Below, one piece after another: positions 51,752-59,643 of a DNA stretch of 64,000 nucleotides. Origin of the DNA: Hymenobacter perfusus (GTDB taxonomy: Bacteria > Bacteroidota > Bacteroidia > Cytophagales > Hymenobacteraceae); contig NZ_RWIU01000006.1 in assembly GCF_003944765.1 (NCBI RefSeq), positions 1 to 64,000 of the forward strand. The letters run 5' to 3'. Below the pieces are notes generated by a model. The model was not told where the DNA came from and made no database searches. It was given only the letters and a program-made list of their open reading frames with translations. Numbering within the stretch: position 1 is the stretch's first letter; each line of letters starts with the position of its first letter. The translations under genes and the position numbers were made by a program.

Positions 51752-52528
51752 ATGAAATCCACCCTCATCCTCGCGGCAGCCCTGGCGTTTACCGCTCAGG
51801 CGCAGGCCCAAACCGCCCCCGCCCCGCGTGCCGCCGCCGACCAGATTGCCACCAAGAAAGGCCCGCTCACGGTGCAGCCCATCACCCACGGCAGCGTGGT
51901 ATTTACCTGGAGCGGCAAGAATATTTACGTGGACCCCTACGGCGGAGCCGCGGCCTACGCCGGCCTGGCCGCGCCCGATGTTATCCTCATCACCGACATT
52001 CACGGCGACCACCTCGACCCGAAAACGCTGGCGGGCCTTTCCGTGGGCAAGGCCCTGATGATCGTGCCCCAGGCCGTGGCCGACAAGCTGCCCGCTGAGT
52101 ATAAGGCGCAGGTCCGCGTGCTGGGCAACGGCCAGAAGCTCGATACGCTGGGCATGAGTGTAGCCGCTATTCCGATGTACAACCTGCCCGAAGCTCCCGA
52201 CGCGCCGCACACCAAAGGCCGCGGCAACGGCTACGTGCTGAACCTGGGCGGCAAAAACGTGTACCTCTCCGGCGACACCGAAGACATTGCCGAAATGCGC
52301 GCCCTCAAGGACATCGACGTGGCCTTCGTGTGCATGAACCTACCCTACACCATGGACGTGCAGCAAGCCGCCCAGGGCGTATTGGCCTTCAAGCCGGGCA
52401 TGGTGTATCCGTATCACTACCGGGGCCAGAATGGCCTGAGCGATGTGGAAAGCTTCAAGAAAACTGTGAACCAAGCCAACAAGAAAATCGACGTCCGGCT
52501 GCGCAACTGGTATCCGGCGGCCCAGTAA
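51752..52528 (+). CDS. MBL-fold metallohydrolase, exported
   Basis: A 258-residue protein with a signal peptide (ALAFTAQAQAQ). The mature part is a UlaG/RNase Z-like beta-lactamase fold: VYVDPYGG-type strand, then VILITDIHGDHLDPKTLAGL in place of HxHxDH (the first His is Asp), YLSGDTEDIAEMRAL, CMNLPYTMD and a C-terminal YPYHYRGQ. Export suggests a periplasmic hydrolase. The Asp substitution occurs in some members of this subfamily, so activity is not excluded. The substrate is unknown. Confidence 0.85.
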   Translation: MKSTLILAAALAFTAQAQAQTAPAPRAAADQIATKKGPLTVQPITHGSVVFTWSGKNIYVDPYGGAAAYAGLAAPDVILITDIHGDHLDPKTLAGLSVGKALMIVPQAVADKLPAEYKAQVRVLGNGQKLDTLGMSVAAIPMYNLPEAPDAPHTKGRGNGYVLNLGGKNVYLSGDTEDIAEMRALKDIDVAFVCMNLPYTMDVQQAAQGVLAFKPGMVYPYHYRGQNGLSDVESFKKTVNQANKKIDVRLRNWYPAAQ

Positions 52529-52558
52529 CTCAACTCCCAAACCGATACAGGTGTAGGC

Positions 52559-52590
52559 AACGCCACCCGGATTGCTCCGGGTGGCGTTTT
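52559..52590 (+). terminator. Rho-independent terminator after the MBL-fold gene
   Basis: AACGCCACCCGG pairs with CCGGGTGGCGTT around ATTGCT, followed by TT. Confidence 0.88.
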
Positions 52591-52912
52591 GCTGAGCGGC
52601 CCCGCCGGATGTGCAGGCAACCCGAAGGCTTTTTATGGCGCGCTGCGGCAACAAGCGAGCAAAGCCGACGTTGCGGACGCAGCCACAAGCAGCGGGCGAC
52701 TCAGATAGTCAGCCAACAGTAACCGTATCGTCATGCTGAGCGGAGCGGAGCGTAATCGAAGCATCTCTCCCGCTTCGTTGGGTTACTATTGCAACAAAGC
52801 AGTAGAGATGCTTCGGCTTCGCTCAGCATGACGTTCTGTTTGCTAGCCGTTTACTCTTGATTGACTACGCTGGGGTTGCGCGGCGGCTTACCCACCTATT
52901 CGTTAGTGCCTC
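52591..52912. other. Intergenic region with hairpin element
   Basis: About 320 bases before the ABC transporter operon, holding the inverted-repeat element at 52730-52832. No gene was supported in the remainder. Confidence 0.5.
52730..52832. repeat. GTCATGCTGAGCG-type inverted repeat element
   Basis: GTCATGCTGAGCG...GCATCTCT (52730-52768) is mirrored by AGAGATGCTTCGG...CAGCATGAC (52804-52832); the left arm carries an extra 10 bases. Sequences of this type recur through Hymenobacter and other bacterial genomes between genes, from memory. The right end reads on into TGACGTTCTGTTTGC (52829-52843), which also occurs at 6870-6884. Confidence 0.8.
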
Positions 52913-53548
52913 ATGCTCACTATTCACAACTTCCACAAAGCCTACCACGGCCACACCGTTCTTCGCCTGGATGAGTTCACCATCGACTCCGGCATTCACT
53001 GGCTGCGCGGCCACAACGGCTCCGGCAAAAGTACCTTCCTGAAGGCCCTGGCCGGCATACTTTCCTTCGAGGGCGATGTGACGATTCCCCCGGCTATATC
53101 GCTCAAAAAGCACCCGACGGCCTACCGCAGCGCCGTAAACTTTGCCGAAGCCGAGCCCGTGTTTCCCGATTTCCTGACGGGCACGGAGCTGATCCGGCTG
53201 TTCAAATCGGCTAAAAACGCGCCGGCCTGGCAGGAGGAACCTTACGTGGAAAGCATGGGCATGACGGGCTACCTGCCGGACCGCATCAGCACCTATTCCA
53301 GCGGGATGCTCAAGAAACTCTCGCTGGTGCTGGCCTTCCTGGGGCGGCCGGCCTGCATCCTGCTCGATGAGCCCCTGACCACGCTGGACGCCGAATCCCT
53401 ACCCATTCTGTCGGCCTGGATTGCGGGGCAGCACCAGCAGGCAGGCACCACGTTTCTGTTATCCTCGCACCAGCCAGTTGAAGGGGAGTTGCTGCCCAAC
53501 GTGCGGGAAATTCTGGTGGCCCAGGCGACACTGCACCACCTCGCATGA
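52913..53548 (+). CDS. ABC transporter ATP-binding protein
   Basis: A 211-residue ABC ATPase. It has LRGHNGSGKSTFLKALAGIL (Walker A), an unusual signature region ISTYSSGMLKKLSLVLAFLG (S-S-G-M form), ILLDEPLTTLD (Walker B) and LSSHQPVEG (switch). The start codon at 52913 gives the usual N-terminus MLTIHNFHKAYHGH. Its stop overlaps the start of the permease gene, showing a two-gene operon. The substrate is unknown. Confidence 0.92.
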   Translation: MLTIHNFHKAYHGHTVLRLDEFTIDSGIHWLRGHNGSGKSTFLKALAGILSFEGDVTIPPAISLKKHPTAYRSAVNFAEAEPVFPDFLTGTELIRLFKSAKNAPAWQEEPYVESMGMTGYLPDRISTYSSGMLKKLSLVLAFLGRPACILLDEPLTTLDAESLPILSAWIAGQHQQAGTTFLLSSHQPVEGELLPNVREILVAQATLHHLA

Positions 53549-54666
53549 GCAGCGCCCACACCCGCGTGCTGACCAAACTATTGGCGAAAGGATTTTACCG
53601 GGAACACACCGGTTTACTCCTCTCGCTGTTCATCCTCATTTTCACCAATTTTTTCTATACCAACGTCCTCAACCAAACCCACCTGACGCCCGAGCAGATT
53701 ATTGAAACGGCGCTGAAGCTGGTCATCTCCACTGTCAGTGAGCCGCTGGGCGTCGGGCTATTTGCGAGCGTATTGTTGGTGTACAGCGTTAAGACCTGGC
53801 AATACGTTGGCGCGCGTTTGAAAGCACCGGATGCGGCTTTTCTATTTTACAGCCTCAACGCCCTGAGCCGCCCCCGGCAGCTGCGGGCCTGGGCGATGGT
53901 GCAGCTCGTCATGGCCTTGCCGCTGGTGGTGCTGGGCGGGTACGCCGTGCTGGTGGGCGTGGCGTATGGGTACTGGCTGGTGCCGCTGCTCATTCCGATG
54001 TACCTGCTGGCCCTTATCGGGTACAGTGCGTGGCGGTACGTGGACCTCACCAACAACCCGGCCGCCGAGCCGGCCCGGGCCGTTGGGCTGACGTGGCTGC
54101 GCACCTGGCCCAAGCCACTGTTCAGCCTGTTCCTGTTTGAAGTCGTTTTCCGCAAACGCGTGCCCTACGCCGTTACCAAAGCGGCTTCCCTCATCAGCAT
54201 GGCCCTGGTACTCGGCGTATTCCCCGATTCCCGTTCCGATTTGCGGCTGCTGGGGCTGGTGGGCTTGTGCGGGGCCCTCATTCACGCGGTACTGGTGTTC
54301 CAGGCCAGCGAGTTTGAGCTGACGTACCTGCGCTTCGCCCGCAACTTTCCGCACAGCAAAGCGCGGCAATACGGCCGGCAGCTGGCCCTGTATAGCCTGC
54401 TGCTGCTACCCGAGGCGCTGGGGCTGTTCTTCGTTGCCGCGCCGCCCAAAGCCCTCACCGGCTTTCTGCTGATGCTGGGCGTCACGCTCCTGTTCCGGGC
54501 CGTGCTCTACCACCTGGGGCACCACCTGAAACGGTACCTGCGGGTGGTGTTCGGGCTGTTTATCGGCTTGCTGCTGCTCGATTTGTTTGGGCTGACGCTG
54601 CTGCTGGCCACCGGCAGTTTTCTGGCCGCCTGGGTGCTGCTGTACCGCCACCGCTACGCAGAGTAA
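53545..54666 (+). CDS. ABC-2-type transporter permease subunit
   Basis: A 373-residue polytopic membrane protein with about nine hydrophobic segments (for example LLSLFILIFTNFFYTN, VMALPLVVLGGYAVLVGV, LLGLVGLCGALIHAVLVF, FGLFIGLLLLDLFGLTLLL). Its ATG overlaps the ATPase stop codon, so it is the membrane half of the same exporter. It has no recognised substrate-specific feature. Confidence 0.85.
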   Translation: MSSAHTRVLTKLLAKGFYREHTGLLLSLFILIFTNFFYTNVLNQTHLTPEQIIETALKLVISTVSEPLGVGLFASVLLVYSVKTWQYVGARLKAPDAAFLFYSLNALSRPRQLRAWAMVQLVMALPLVVLGGYAVLVGVAYGYWLVPLLIPMYLLALIGYSAWRYVDLTNNPAAEPARAVGLTWLRTWPKPLFSLFLFEVVFRKRVPYAVTKAASLISMALVLGVFPDSRSDLRLLGLVGLCGALIHAVLVFQASEFELTYLRFARNFPHSKARQYGRQLALYSLLLLPEALGLFFVAAPPKALTGFLLMLGVTLLFRAVLYHLGHHLKRYLRVVFGLFIGLLLLDLFGLTLLLATGSFLAAWVLLYRHRYAE

Positions 54667-54730
54667 GCCAAGAGCCAGTCGTTGCGAGGTGCCCTGAGTG
54701 GCCCTGAGTTTTCTAGTTGAATTATCTATA

Positions 54731-54738
54731 TAGATTTG
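54731..54738 (+). promoter_or_regulatory. -7 promoter box for the exported protein at 54762
   Basis: TAGATTTG matches TAnnTTTG and lies 24 bases before the start codon. A TTG at 54717-54719 is only 11 bases upstream, shorter than usual. Confidence 0.45.
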
Positions 54739-54761
54739 AGCGAATAAACACTTTCCCCTCT

Positions 54762-55715
54762 ATGCGCCTTTCCCGTTCGTTTGCCTGGTCTGTTCTGCCC
54801 CTTAGCGTGCTGCTGGCCGCTGCGGGCTATGCTCCTGCACCAGTAGCCTCATCAGTGGCCGTGGCCGATTTTACCCAGGGCGTGATTACCACCCGCGTGT
54901 CATTGCCCGGCAACCCCTACGACAAGTTCCTCAGCCAGATTGACCCGGCCAAAGGCAACATCCAGGGGCAGATGCAACAGTTGGCCGGGCGGCTCACGGC
55001 GGCGGAGCAGCAGCAGTTTCAGGCCGCTGCCGCCGACCTTAGCCCCGCCATGACCATCGGGGCCATGATGCTGCCGCGCAAAGGCACCCTCTACTGCCGG
55101 GGCCGGGAGGCGCGCGCCACCACCGACGCCCTTACCTACCACCTCGAAAACTACTTCAACCTGGCCACCAACAAAGGTCTGCTGCGTATCGTGTCACAGT
55201 CGGCACCCCAAAGCATCAATTACACCTACGATGCTGCCTCGGTAGAAAAAACCTGGCAGAGCATTGTGGTAACGGACACTGACTACACCCTGCGCACCAC
55301 TCCCGAAACGGTGCTGGTGGCTGGTTACCCTAGTCAGAAAACGACGTACACCCTCAAGCCCGGTGCCGAGGAAACCAAGCCGGCAGCCCCCGGCCAGCTC
55401 TCCGAGAAGCCCGTAGCCCTGGACGTATGGACGTCCCGCCAGATACCGCAGAGCCTGAATTTTGCTCATCCGGTCTACCTAAACCAGGCGCACGGCATTA
55501 CTCGGCTGGTAGTGTACTTCGATAAGGAGCGGAAGCAGCAGTTGCGCTATGAGTTTACCACGGTGCAGGCCCGACCCGTTACCGACAAGGAGCTGAAAAT
55601 AACCACCACCGCACCCGTGCTCGACTATACCAAGGACGCCATGCAGATCGGGGTAAAAACCATGGCCCTCATGTTTGGGGGCGGCCCTCAGGCCCCGGCT
55701 GCTACCGACGAGTAG
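54762..55715 (+). CDS. Exported protein of unknown function
   Basis: A 317-residue protein. The N-terminus MRLSRSFAWSVLPLSVLLAA is a signal peptide; the mature part has PYDKFLSQIDPAKGNIQGQM, a Gln-rich helix, strands with YHLENYFNLATNKGLLRIVS and VLVAGYPSQKTTYTL, and a C-terminal YTKDAMQIGVKTMALMFGGG. The overall pattern (YPSQKTTYTLK, TSRQIPQSLNFA) resembles exported DUF4412-like or GLPGLI-type proteins, but I cannot assign it. The ATG at 54762 is chosen because the signal peptide begins there. Confidence 0.6.
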   Translation: MRLSRSFAWSVLPLSVLLAAAGYAPAPVASSVAVADFTQGVITTRVSLPGNPYDKFLSQIDPAKGNIQGQMQQLAGRLTAAEQQQFQAAAADLSPAMTIGAMMLPRKGTLYCRGREARATTDALTYHLENYFNLATNKGLLRIVSQSAPQSINYTYDAASVEKTWQSIVVTDTDYTLRTTPETVLVAGYPSQKTTYTLKPGAEETKPAAPGQLSEKPVALDVWTSRQIPQSLNFAHPVYLNQAHGITRLVVYFDKERKQQLRYEFTTVQARPVTDKELKITTTAPVLDYTKDAMQIGVKTMALMFGGGPQAPAATDE

Positions 55716-55894
55716 CCTTAGGTTTGCGGCCTGCCAATGCCACGCCGCAGAGAGAAATTCGGGTGGCGTTTTGGTGGCGGTGCTTTTTGGGGAAGAATGG
55801 TGGTGGGGGCAGAGGGGCCGTTGCTTAACCGGCCGGCCGCCTCTTTCACCGAGAACTGTACCCTCGAAGCCCGGCAATTGGCTAGCTTTACCCC

Positions 55895-57712
55895 ATGCGC
55901 ATTGCTCTCTTCCGGTGGCAAACCGGCCTGCTGGCACTGCTGGCCGGCCTGGCCGCCTGCTCTTCTCCCGACCAGCAAACCAGCCTCCCCCCCGCCCAGG
56001 ACGTGCGCGTACGCTACACCGCCCGCCGCGTGGTACTGCCCCAGCTGCCGCAGCGGGGCCGCATCCTCGACCGCCACGACTCGGTGCTGGTAGCCACCCG
56101 CCCGCAGTTTCTGCTGCAGCTGCCCCAACGCCCCCCGCTCGATACCCTGGCTCTGGGCCTGCTGCTGGGCTGGGATTCCACCACCGTACGCCGCCGCATC
56201 CGGGAGGCGCTGCCCTATCCCGGCACGCGCGGGCAGGCGGTACAGCTGCGCCTGACCACCGCCGAAGTAGCGCGCGTGCGCCAGGACAGCGCCGCCTGGC
56301 CCCGGCTGAAACTGGTGCAGCAGCGCCACCGCCTCTATACCTCCCCGGCTGCTGCCCATGCCCTGGGCTACCTCAGCGCCGAAGCCCAGAGCTTTTACCG
56401 GCAGGCGCGCCGCACCGGGCGAGGCCGCTTCTACCGCCTGCGCAACGGCGGCGTGGAAACCTATTACAACGGCCTGCTGCGCGGCCACCGGGGCTACCAG
56501 CACCCGCTGCTCGATGCCCAGGGCCGGCAGCACGGCAGCTGGGCGAAAGACACCGCCTTCCAGCAGGGCCAGGACTTGCACCTCACCCTCGATGTGAAGC
56601 TCCAGACCTATGCCGAGAAGCTGCTGGGCGGCCGTAAAGGCTACCTCGTGGCCCTCGACCCGCGCACCGGTGAAATCCTGGCCTACGTCTCGGGGCCGGT
56701 GATTGACGCGGCCACGATTACCGCCCCCGATCAGGCCGGTGTGCGCGCCGAGCTGCTGGAGCACGAGGATATGCCCCTGCTCAACCGCCCCGCCATGCTG
56801 GCCAATCCGCCCGGCTCGGTGTTCAAGCTGGTAAATGCCGCCGTGGCCCTGCAGATGCACGCCATCAGCCCCGCCACCGGCTTCCGCTGCGACCAATCCT
56901 TGGTAAGCTGCGTGCATCACCACCCGCCGGGCCGCAGCCTCACGCTGGGCCTCAAGTACAGCTGCAACCCCTACTTCTACCAGGTGATGCAGAGCCTCAT
57001 CAACTGCGTGCCCGACTCGCTGGCCCAGGATACCGTGGCCGCCCGCCACGCCAACCTGGCCCAGTGGCGGCGCTACGTGCGCTCCTTCGGGCTGGATTCG
57101 GTGCTGGGCGTGGACCTGCCCCGGGAGGCCCCCGGCTTCCTGCCCACCCCGGCCTACTACGACAAAACCCGAGGTAGCCGCCGCTGGACTTACCGCTCCA
57201 TCTATTCCCTCAGCATCGGGCAGGGCGAAATCAACCTGACAGGCTTACAGATGGCCAACATGGCCGCCATCATTGCCAACCGGGGCTGGTACTACCCGCC
57301 CCACCTGGTGCGCGGCGTGGGCACGGGCGGCCCGCTGCCCCGCTTCACCCGCAAGCGCCACACCCTCATCGACAGCGTCCACTTCGCGGCCCTCATTCCC
57401 GGCATGGTGGCCGTCATGCAGCGCGGCGGCACCGCCGACGCTTCCAGCCTCGCCGACGTGGGCATTACCGTGGCCGGCAAAACCGGCACCGTGCAGAACG
57501 ACGAGGGCGACGACCACGCCGCCTTCGTCGGCTTTGCCCCGGCCGACAACCCAAAAATTGCCGTGGCCGTGTACCTGGAAAACGGCGGCTTCGGGGCCAC
57601 CGCCGCCGCGCCCTGCGCCGTGATGGTGATGGAGAAATACCTACGCGGCTCCATAGCCCCCAAGCGCAAAAACTGGGAACGGCGCATCATCAGCCGGGCC
57701 AGGCAGGAGTAG
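55895..57712 (+). CDS. PBP2-type transpeptidase with lipoprotein signal
   Basis: A 605-residue class B penicillin-binding protein. The N-terminus ends in a lipobox (LAGLAAC, Cys22) instead of the usual uncleaved membrane helix. The dimerisation part has RGRILDRHDSVLVATR (54-69). Transpeptidase motifs are S308-V-F-K311 in NPPGSVFKLV (SxxK), S356-C-N358 in YSCNPYF (SxN) and K529-T-G531 in AGKTGTVQN. These fit the D,D-transpeptidase that cross-links peptidoglycan, here possibly tethered by a lipid. No RodA or MreCD gene is adjacent, so it may be an accessory enzyme. Confidence 0.9.
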   Translation: MRIALFRWQTGLLALLAGLAACSSPDQQTSLPPAQDVRVRYTARRVVLPQLPQRGRILDRHDSVLVATRPQFLLQLPQRPPLDTLALGLLLGWDSTTVRRRIREALPYPGTRGQAVQLRLTTAEVARVRQDSAAWPRLKLVQQRHRLYTSPAAAHALGYLSAEAQSFYRQARRTGRGRFYRLRNGGVETYYNGLLRGHRGYQHPLLDAQGRQHGSWAKDTAFQQGQDLHLTLDVKLQTYAEKLLGGRKGYLVALDPRTGEILAYVSGPVIDAATITAPDQAGVRAELLEHEDMPLLNRPAMLANPPGSVFKLVNAAVALQMHAISPATGFRCDQSLVSCVHHHPPGRSLTLGLKYSCNPYFYQVMQSLINCVPDSLAQDTVAARHANLAQWRRYVRSFGLDSVLGVDLPREAPGFLPTPAYYDKTRGSRRWTYRSIYSLSIGQGEINLTGLQMANMAAIIANRGWYYPPHLVRGVGTGGPLPRFTRKRHTLIDSVHFAALIPGMVAVMQRGGTADASSLADVGITVAGKTGTVQNDEGDDHAAFVGFAPADNPKIAVAVYLENGGFGATAAAPCAVMVMEKYLRGSIAPKRKNWERRIISRARQE

Positions 57713-57754
57713 CAGAGGGCACTGATCCGGAGCTGACTAAAGTCCCAAAACGCG

Positions 57755-57790
57755 AATCATACGGATGGCAATCCGGACATCCGTATGATT
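57755..57790 (+). promoter_or_regulatory. Perfect 13-base inverted repeat before the lipoprotein gene
   Basis: AATCATACGGATG (57755-57767) and CATCCGTATGATT (57778-57790) are exact inverted repeats around a 10-base loop, 43 bases after the PBP gene and 25 bases before the next start codon. The right arm contains TATGATTTG, similar to a -7 promoter box. It could be an operator, a terminator without a T run, or both. Confidence 0.5.
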
Positions 57791-57815
57791 TGCCGCATCT
57801 TCTTTCTCAATTACT

Positions 57816-58301
57816 ATGAAACAACTTCTTCCCTCGTTGAAAACAGCAAAATTTCTAACCGTTCTACTACTGGCTACGCCACTAAGTGCCTGCGACGCTT
57901 TATTTGGAAAAGAAATTGCCCGCCTACCCATCAATACCATTAGCACGCCAAGAAACGACGCGTTTCGCGAAGTGAGCCTGCCGCTAAAAAAAGACGATGC
58001 CATTTCCATCTGGTCGGACATGGACCTGTCTTATCAGGGCGAGGCGCCCGTCCGGTTTCAAGTGCTTATCCTGAAGAATGGCGCCGCATTCCAGCAGGCA
58101 GAGCTGGACCCCACCAACAAAAACGTGAGCGTTGGCGAAGTGAAGACGACCATTAACGGTAAAACTGATTGGAGCTTTTCGGGTAAGAACGGTGAGGTCA
58201 GGATTCCGGAAAATGCCACCTATACCTTCAAAGCCCGGCTGGTGGCGGCCGACAATCCAACGCTAAAAATCACGAAAGCAGAACTGGTGCTGAAGAAGTA
58301 A
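57816..58301 (+). CDS. Small lipoprotein, unknown
   Basis: A 161-residue protein with a lipobox (TPLSAC). The mature chain is beta-rich: REVSLPLKKDDAISIWSDMD, LSYQGEAPVRFQVLILKNG, VKTTINGKTDWSFSGKNGEV and ATYTFKARLVAADNPTLKIT. This strand pattern resembles a small beta-sandwich. I do not recognise the family. Less G+C-rich than the PBP gene upstream. Confidence 0.6.
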   Translation: MKQLLPSLKTAKFLTVLLLATPLSACDALFGKEIARLPINTISTPRNDAFREVSLPLKKDDAISIWSDMDLSYQGEAPVRFQVLILKNGAAFQQAELDPTNKNVSVGEVKTTINGKTDWSFSGKNGEVRIPENATYTFKARLVAADNPTLKITKAELVLKK

Positions 58302-58379
58302 AATACTGCTTTGGCGGGGCGAAGCAGCAACCAATTCCATGCCCCCCAATTGCACGCCGGCATACTGTACTGGCAATCC

Positions 58380-58745
58380 TCAGGGCCGCACGTTGAACCG
58401 GGCGCGGTACGTGGTAGTGTCGCCGGGACCGAACTGGATGCGGCGGTTGTCGGCGTCCTGAAATTCAAACTCGCCATTGACGGTGAATTTCACTTCCGTA
58501 ATAAGGTAGCCGGTATGGGTCGTCACGACGGCGCGGTAGAGGGTACTATCGGGGCCCGTGGGCTTGAGTTGCAGGTCCTGGCCCCAGCTCAGGGGTTTGT
58601 CGCGGCCCCGGATGCCTACCTGGCGCACGTCGGGCAGGCCGCGCACATCGAGCAGGTACACTACGGTTTTATCGTGGGCGGGCTGCACGCAGCCGGGCAG
58701 CAGCAGGCTACCGAAGATGAGGAGCAGCAAACTAAGCGTTTTCAT
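58380..58745 (-). CDS. Small lipoprotein, possibly starch-binding-like (CBM20-like) fold
   Basis: A 121-residue protein with a lipobox (GSLLLPGC). VVYLLDVRGLPDVRQVGIRG is followed by PLSWGQDLQLKP, YRAVVTTHTGYLITEVKFTV and NGEFEFQDADNRRIQFGPGD. The order (strand, G-x-x-LSW.......L, strands, FEF.D...R..) resembles CBM20-like starch-binding folds. The match is weak. It overlaps the 3' end of the upstream DoxX gene by 14 bases and is probably cotranscribed with it. Confidence 0.55.
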   Translation of the reverse strand: MKTLSLLLLIFGSLLLPGCVQPAHDKTVVYLLDVRGLPDVRQVGIRGRDKPLSWGQDLQLKPTGPDSTLYRAVVTTHTGYLITEVKFTVNGEFEFQDADNRRIQFGPGDTTTYRARFNVRP

Positions 58746-59229
58746 GGCGGCGGGGTTTGGCGAGGAGGTAATCGAGACCGAAGCGGCCGGAGCCCAGCAC
58801 CAGCGAGGGCAATGCGGCCCACAGAAAACCGGCGGCGGGCAGCGTATTCCACATTCCCTGCGGCAGCTGCTGCATAAAAATGGCCACCAGCATGGTGCAG
58901 CTAATCAGAAAAGCCGACACCCGGGTGCCCAAACCCAGCAGCAGCAGCAGTCCGCCCACGGCCTCACTGGCGGCCCCCATCCAGGCGAAGAAGCCCGGCA
59001 GCAGCGCGAAGATGCCCCCGTAGGCGGCCACATCATTCGGGAACCAGAAGGCCACCTCGAACAACTCCAGGTTATTATCGGCCGGCGACCAGGGCAGGCC
59101 GAACTTGGCGACCCCGAACTCGGCGGTCAGCAGGTAGCCGCACACCACGCGAGGGATAATCAGCAGGGCATCCTGCCACCAGTGGAGCAGCACGAGGGGT
59201 TCGAAAAGCGGGCGTAGCAAACGGAGCAT
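58732..59229 (-). CDS. DoxX-family membrane protein
   Basis: A 165-residue protein with four hydrophobic segments. Features of the DoxX family are a first helix with LLHWWQDALLIIPRVVCGYL, then FAWMGAASEAVGGLLLLLGL and a last helix near AALPSLVLGSGRFGLDYLL. Family members are quinone-related or redox-associated membrane proteins of uncertain role. The ATG at 59229 is preferred over an in-frame start 75 bases upstream. Confidence 0.88.
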   Translation of the reverse strand: MLRLLRPLFEPLVLLHWWQDALLIIPRVVCGYLLTAEFGVAKFGLPWSPADNNLELFEVAFWFPNDVAAYGGIFALLPGFFAWMGAASEAVGGLLLLLGLGTRVSAFLISCTMLVAIFMQQLPQGMWNTLPAAGFLWAALPSLVLGSGRFGLDYLLAKPRRHENA

Positions 59230-59643
59230 ACCAACAGGGTTGAGGGGAAAGGGAGAAATTAATTGACCTCGCCGACAGCAGCGGAGTGAGCCAAAGCACG
59301 GCAATGCAGCTTATCCCTGTGCCCCAATTCATATATTGGCACCCCAACCAAGCGAATCTGGGCTGCTTTTCGCGGATATGCGCCCTGGATGGGTCTGTTT
59401 GCTCCTGTTCTCTATAGCCCGCAGCCAGCTTCCGTCCGGCGCGTGACGAGTGAGCTTTTCCGGCCGAAACCCGGCAGGCGGTATTTTATGCGCCTCCTAC
59501 CCTGTCCTGAGGCCCCAGGCTGTACTCTGCACGCAATAACTACAGGCCGCATTGGATGTTCTCCTCGAAATAGCGTACGTGAATAGCCAGCCTTGGCTGC
59601 ATATGCGCACCTTCCACTTTTTGCTACCTGCCACCCGCCTTTC

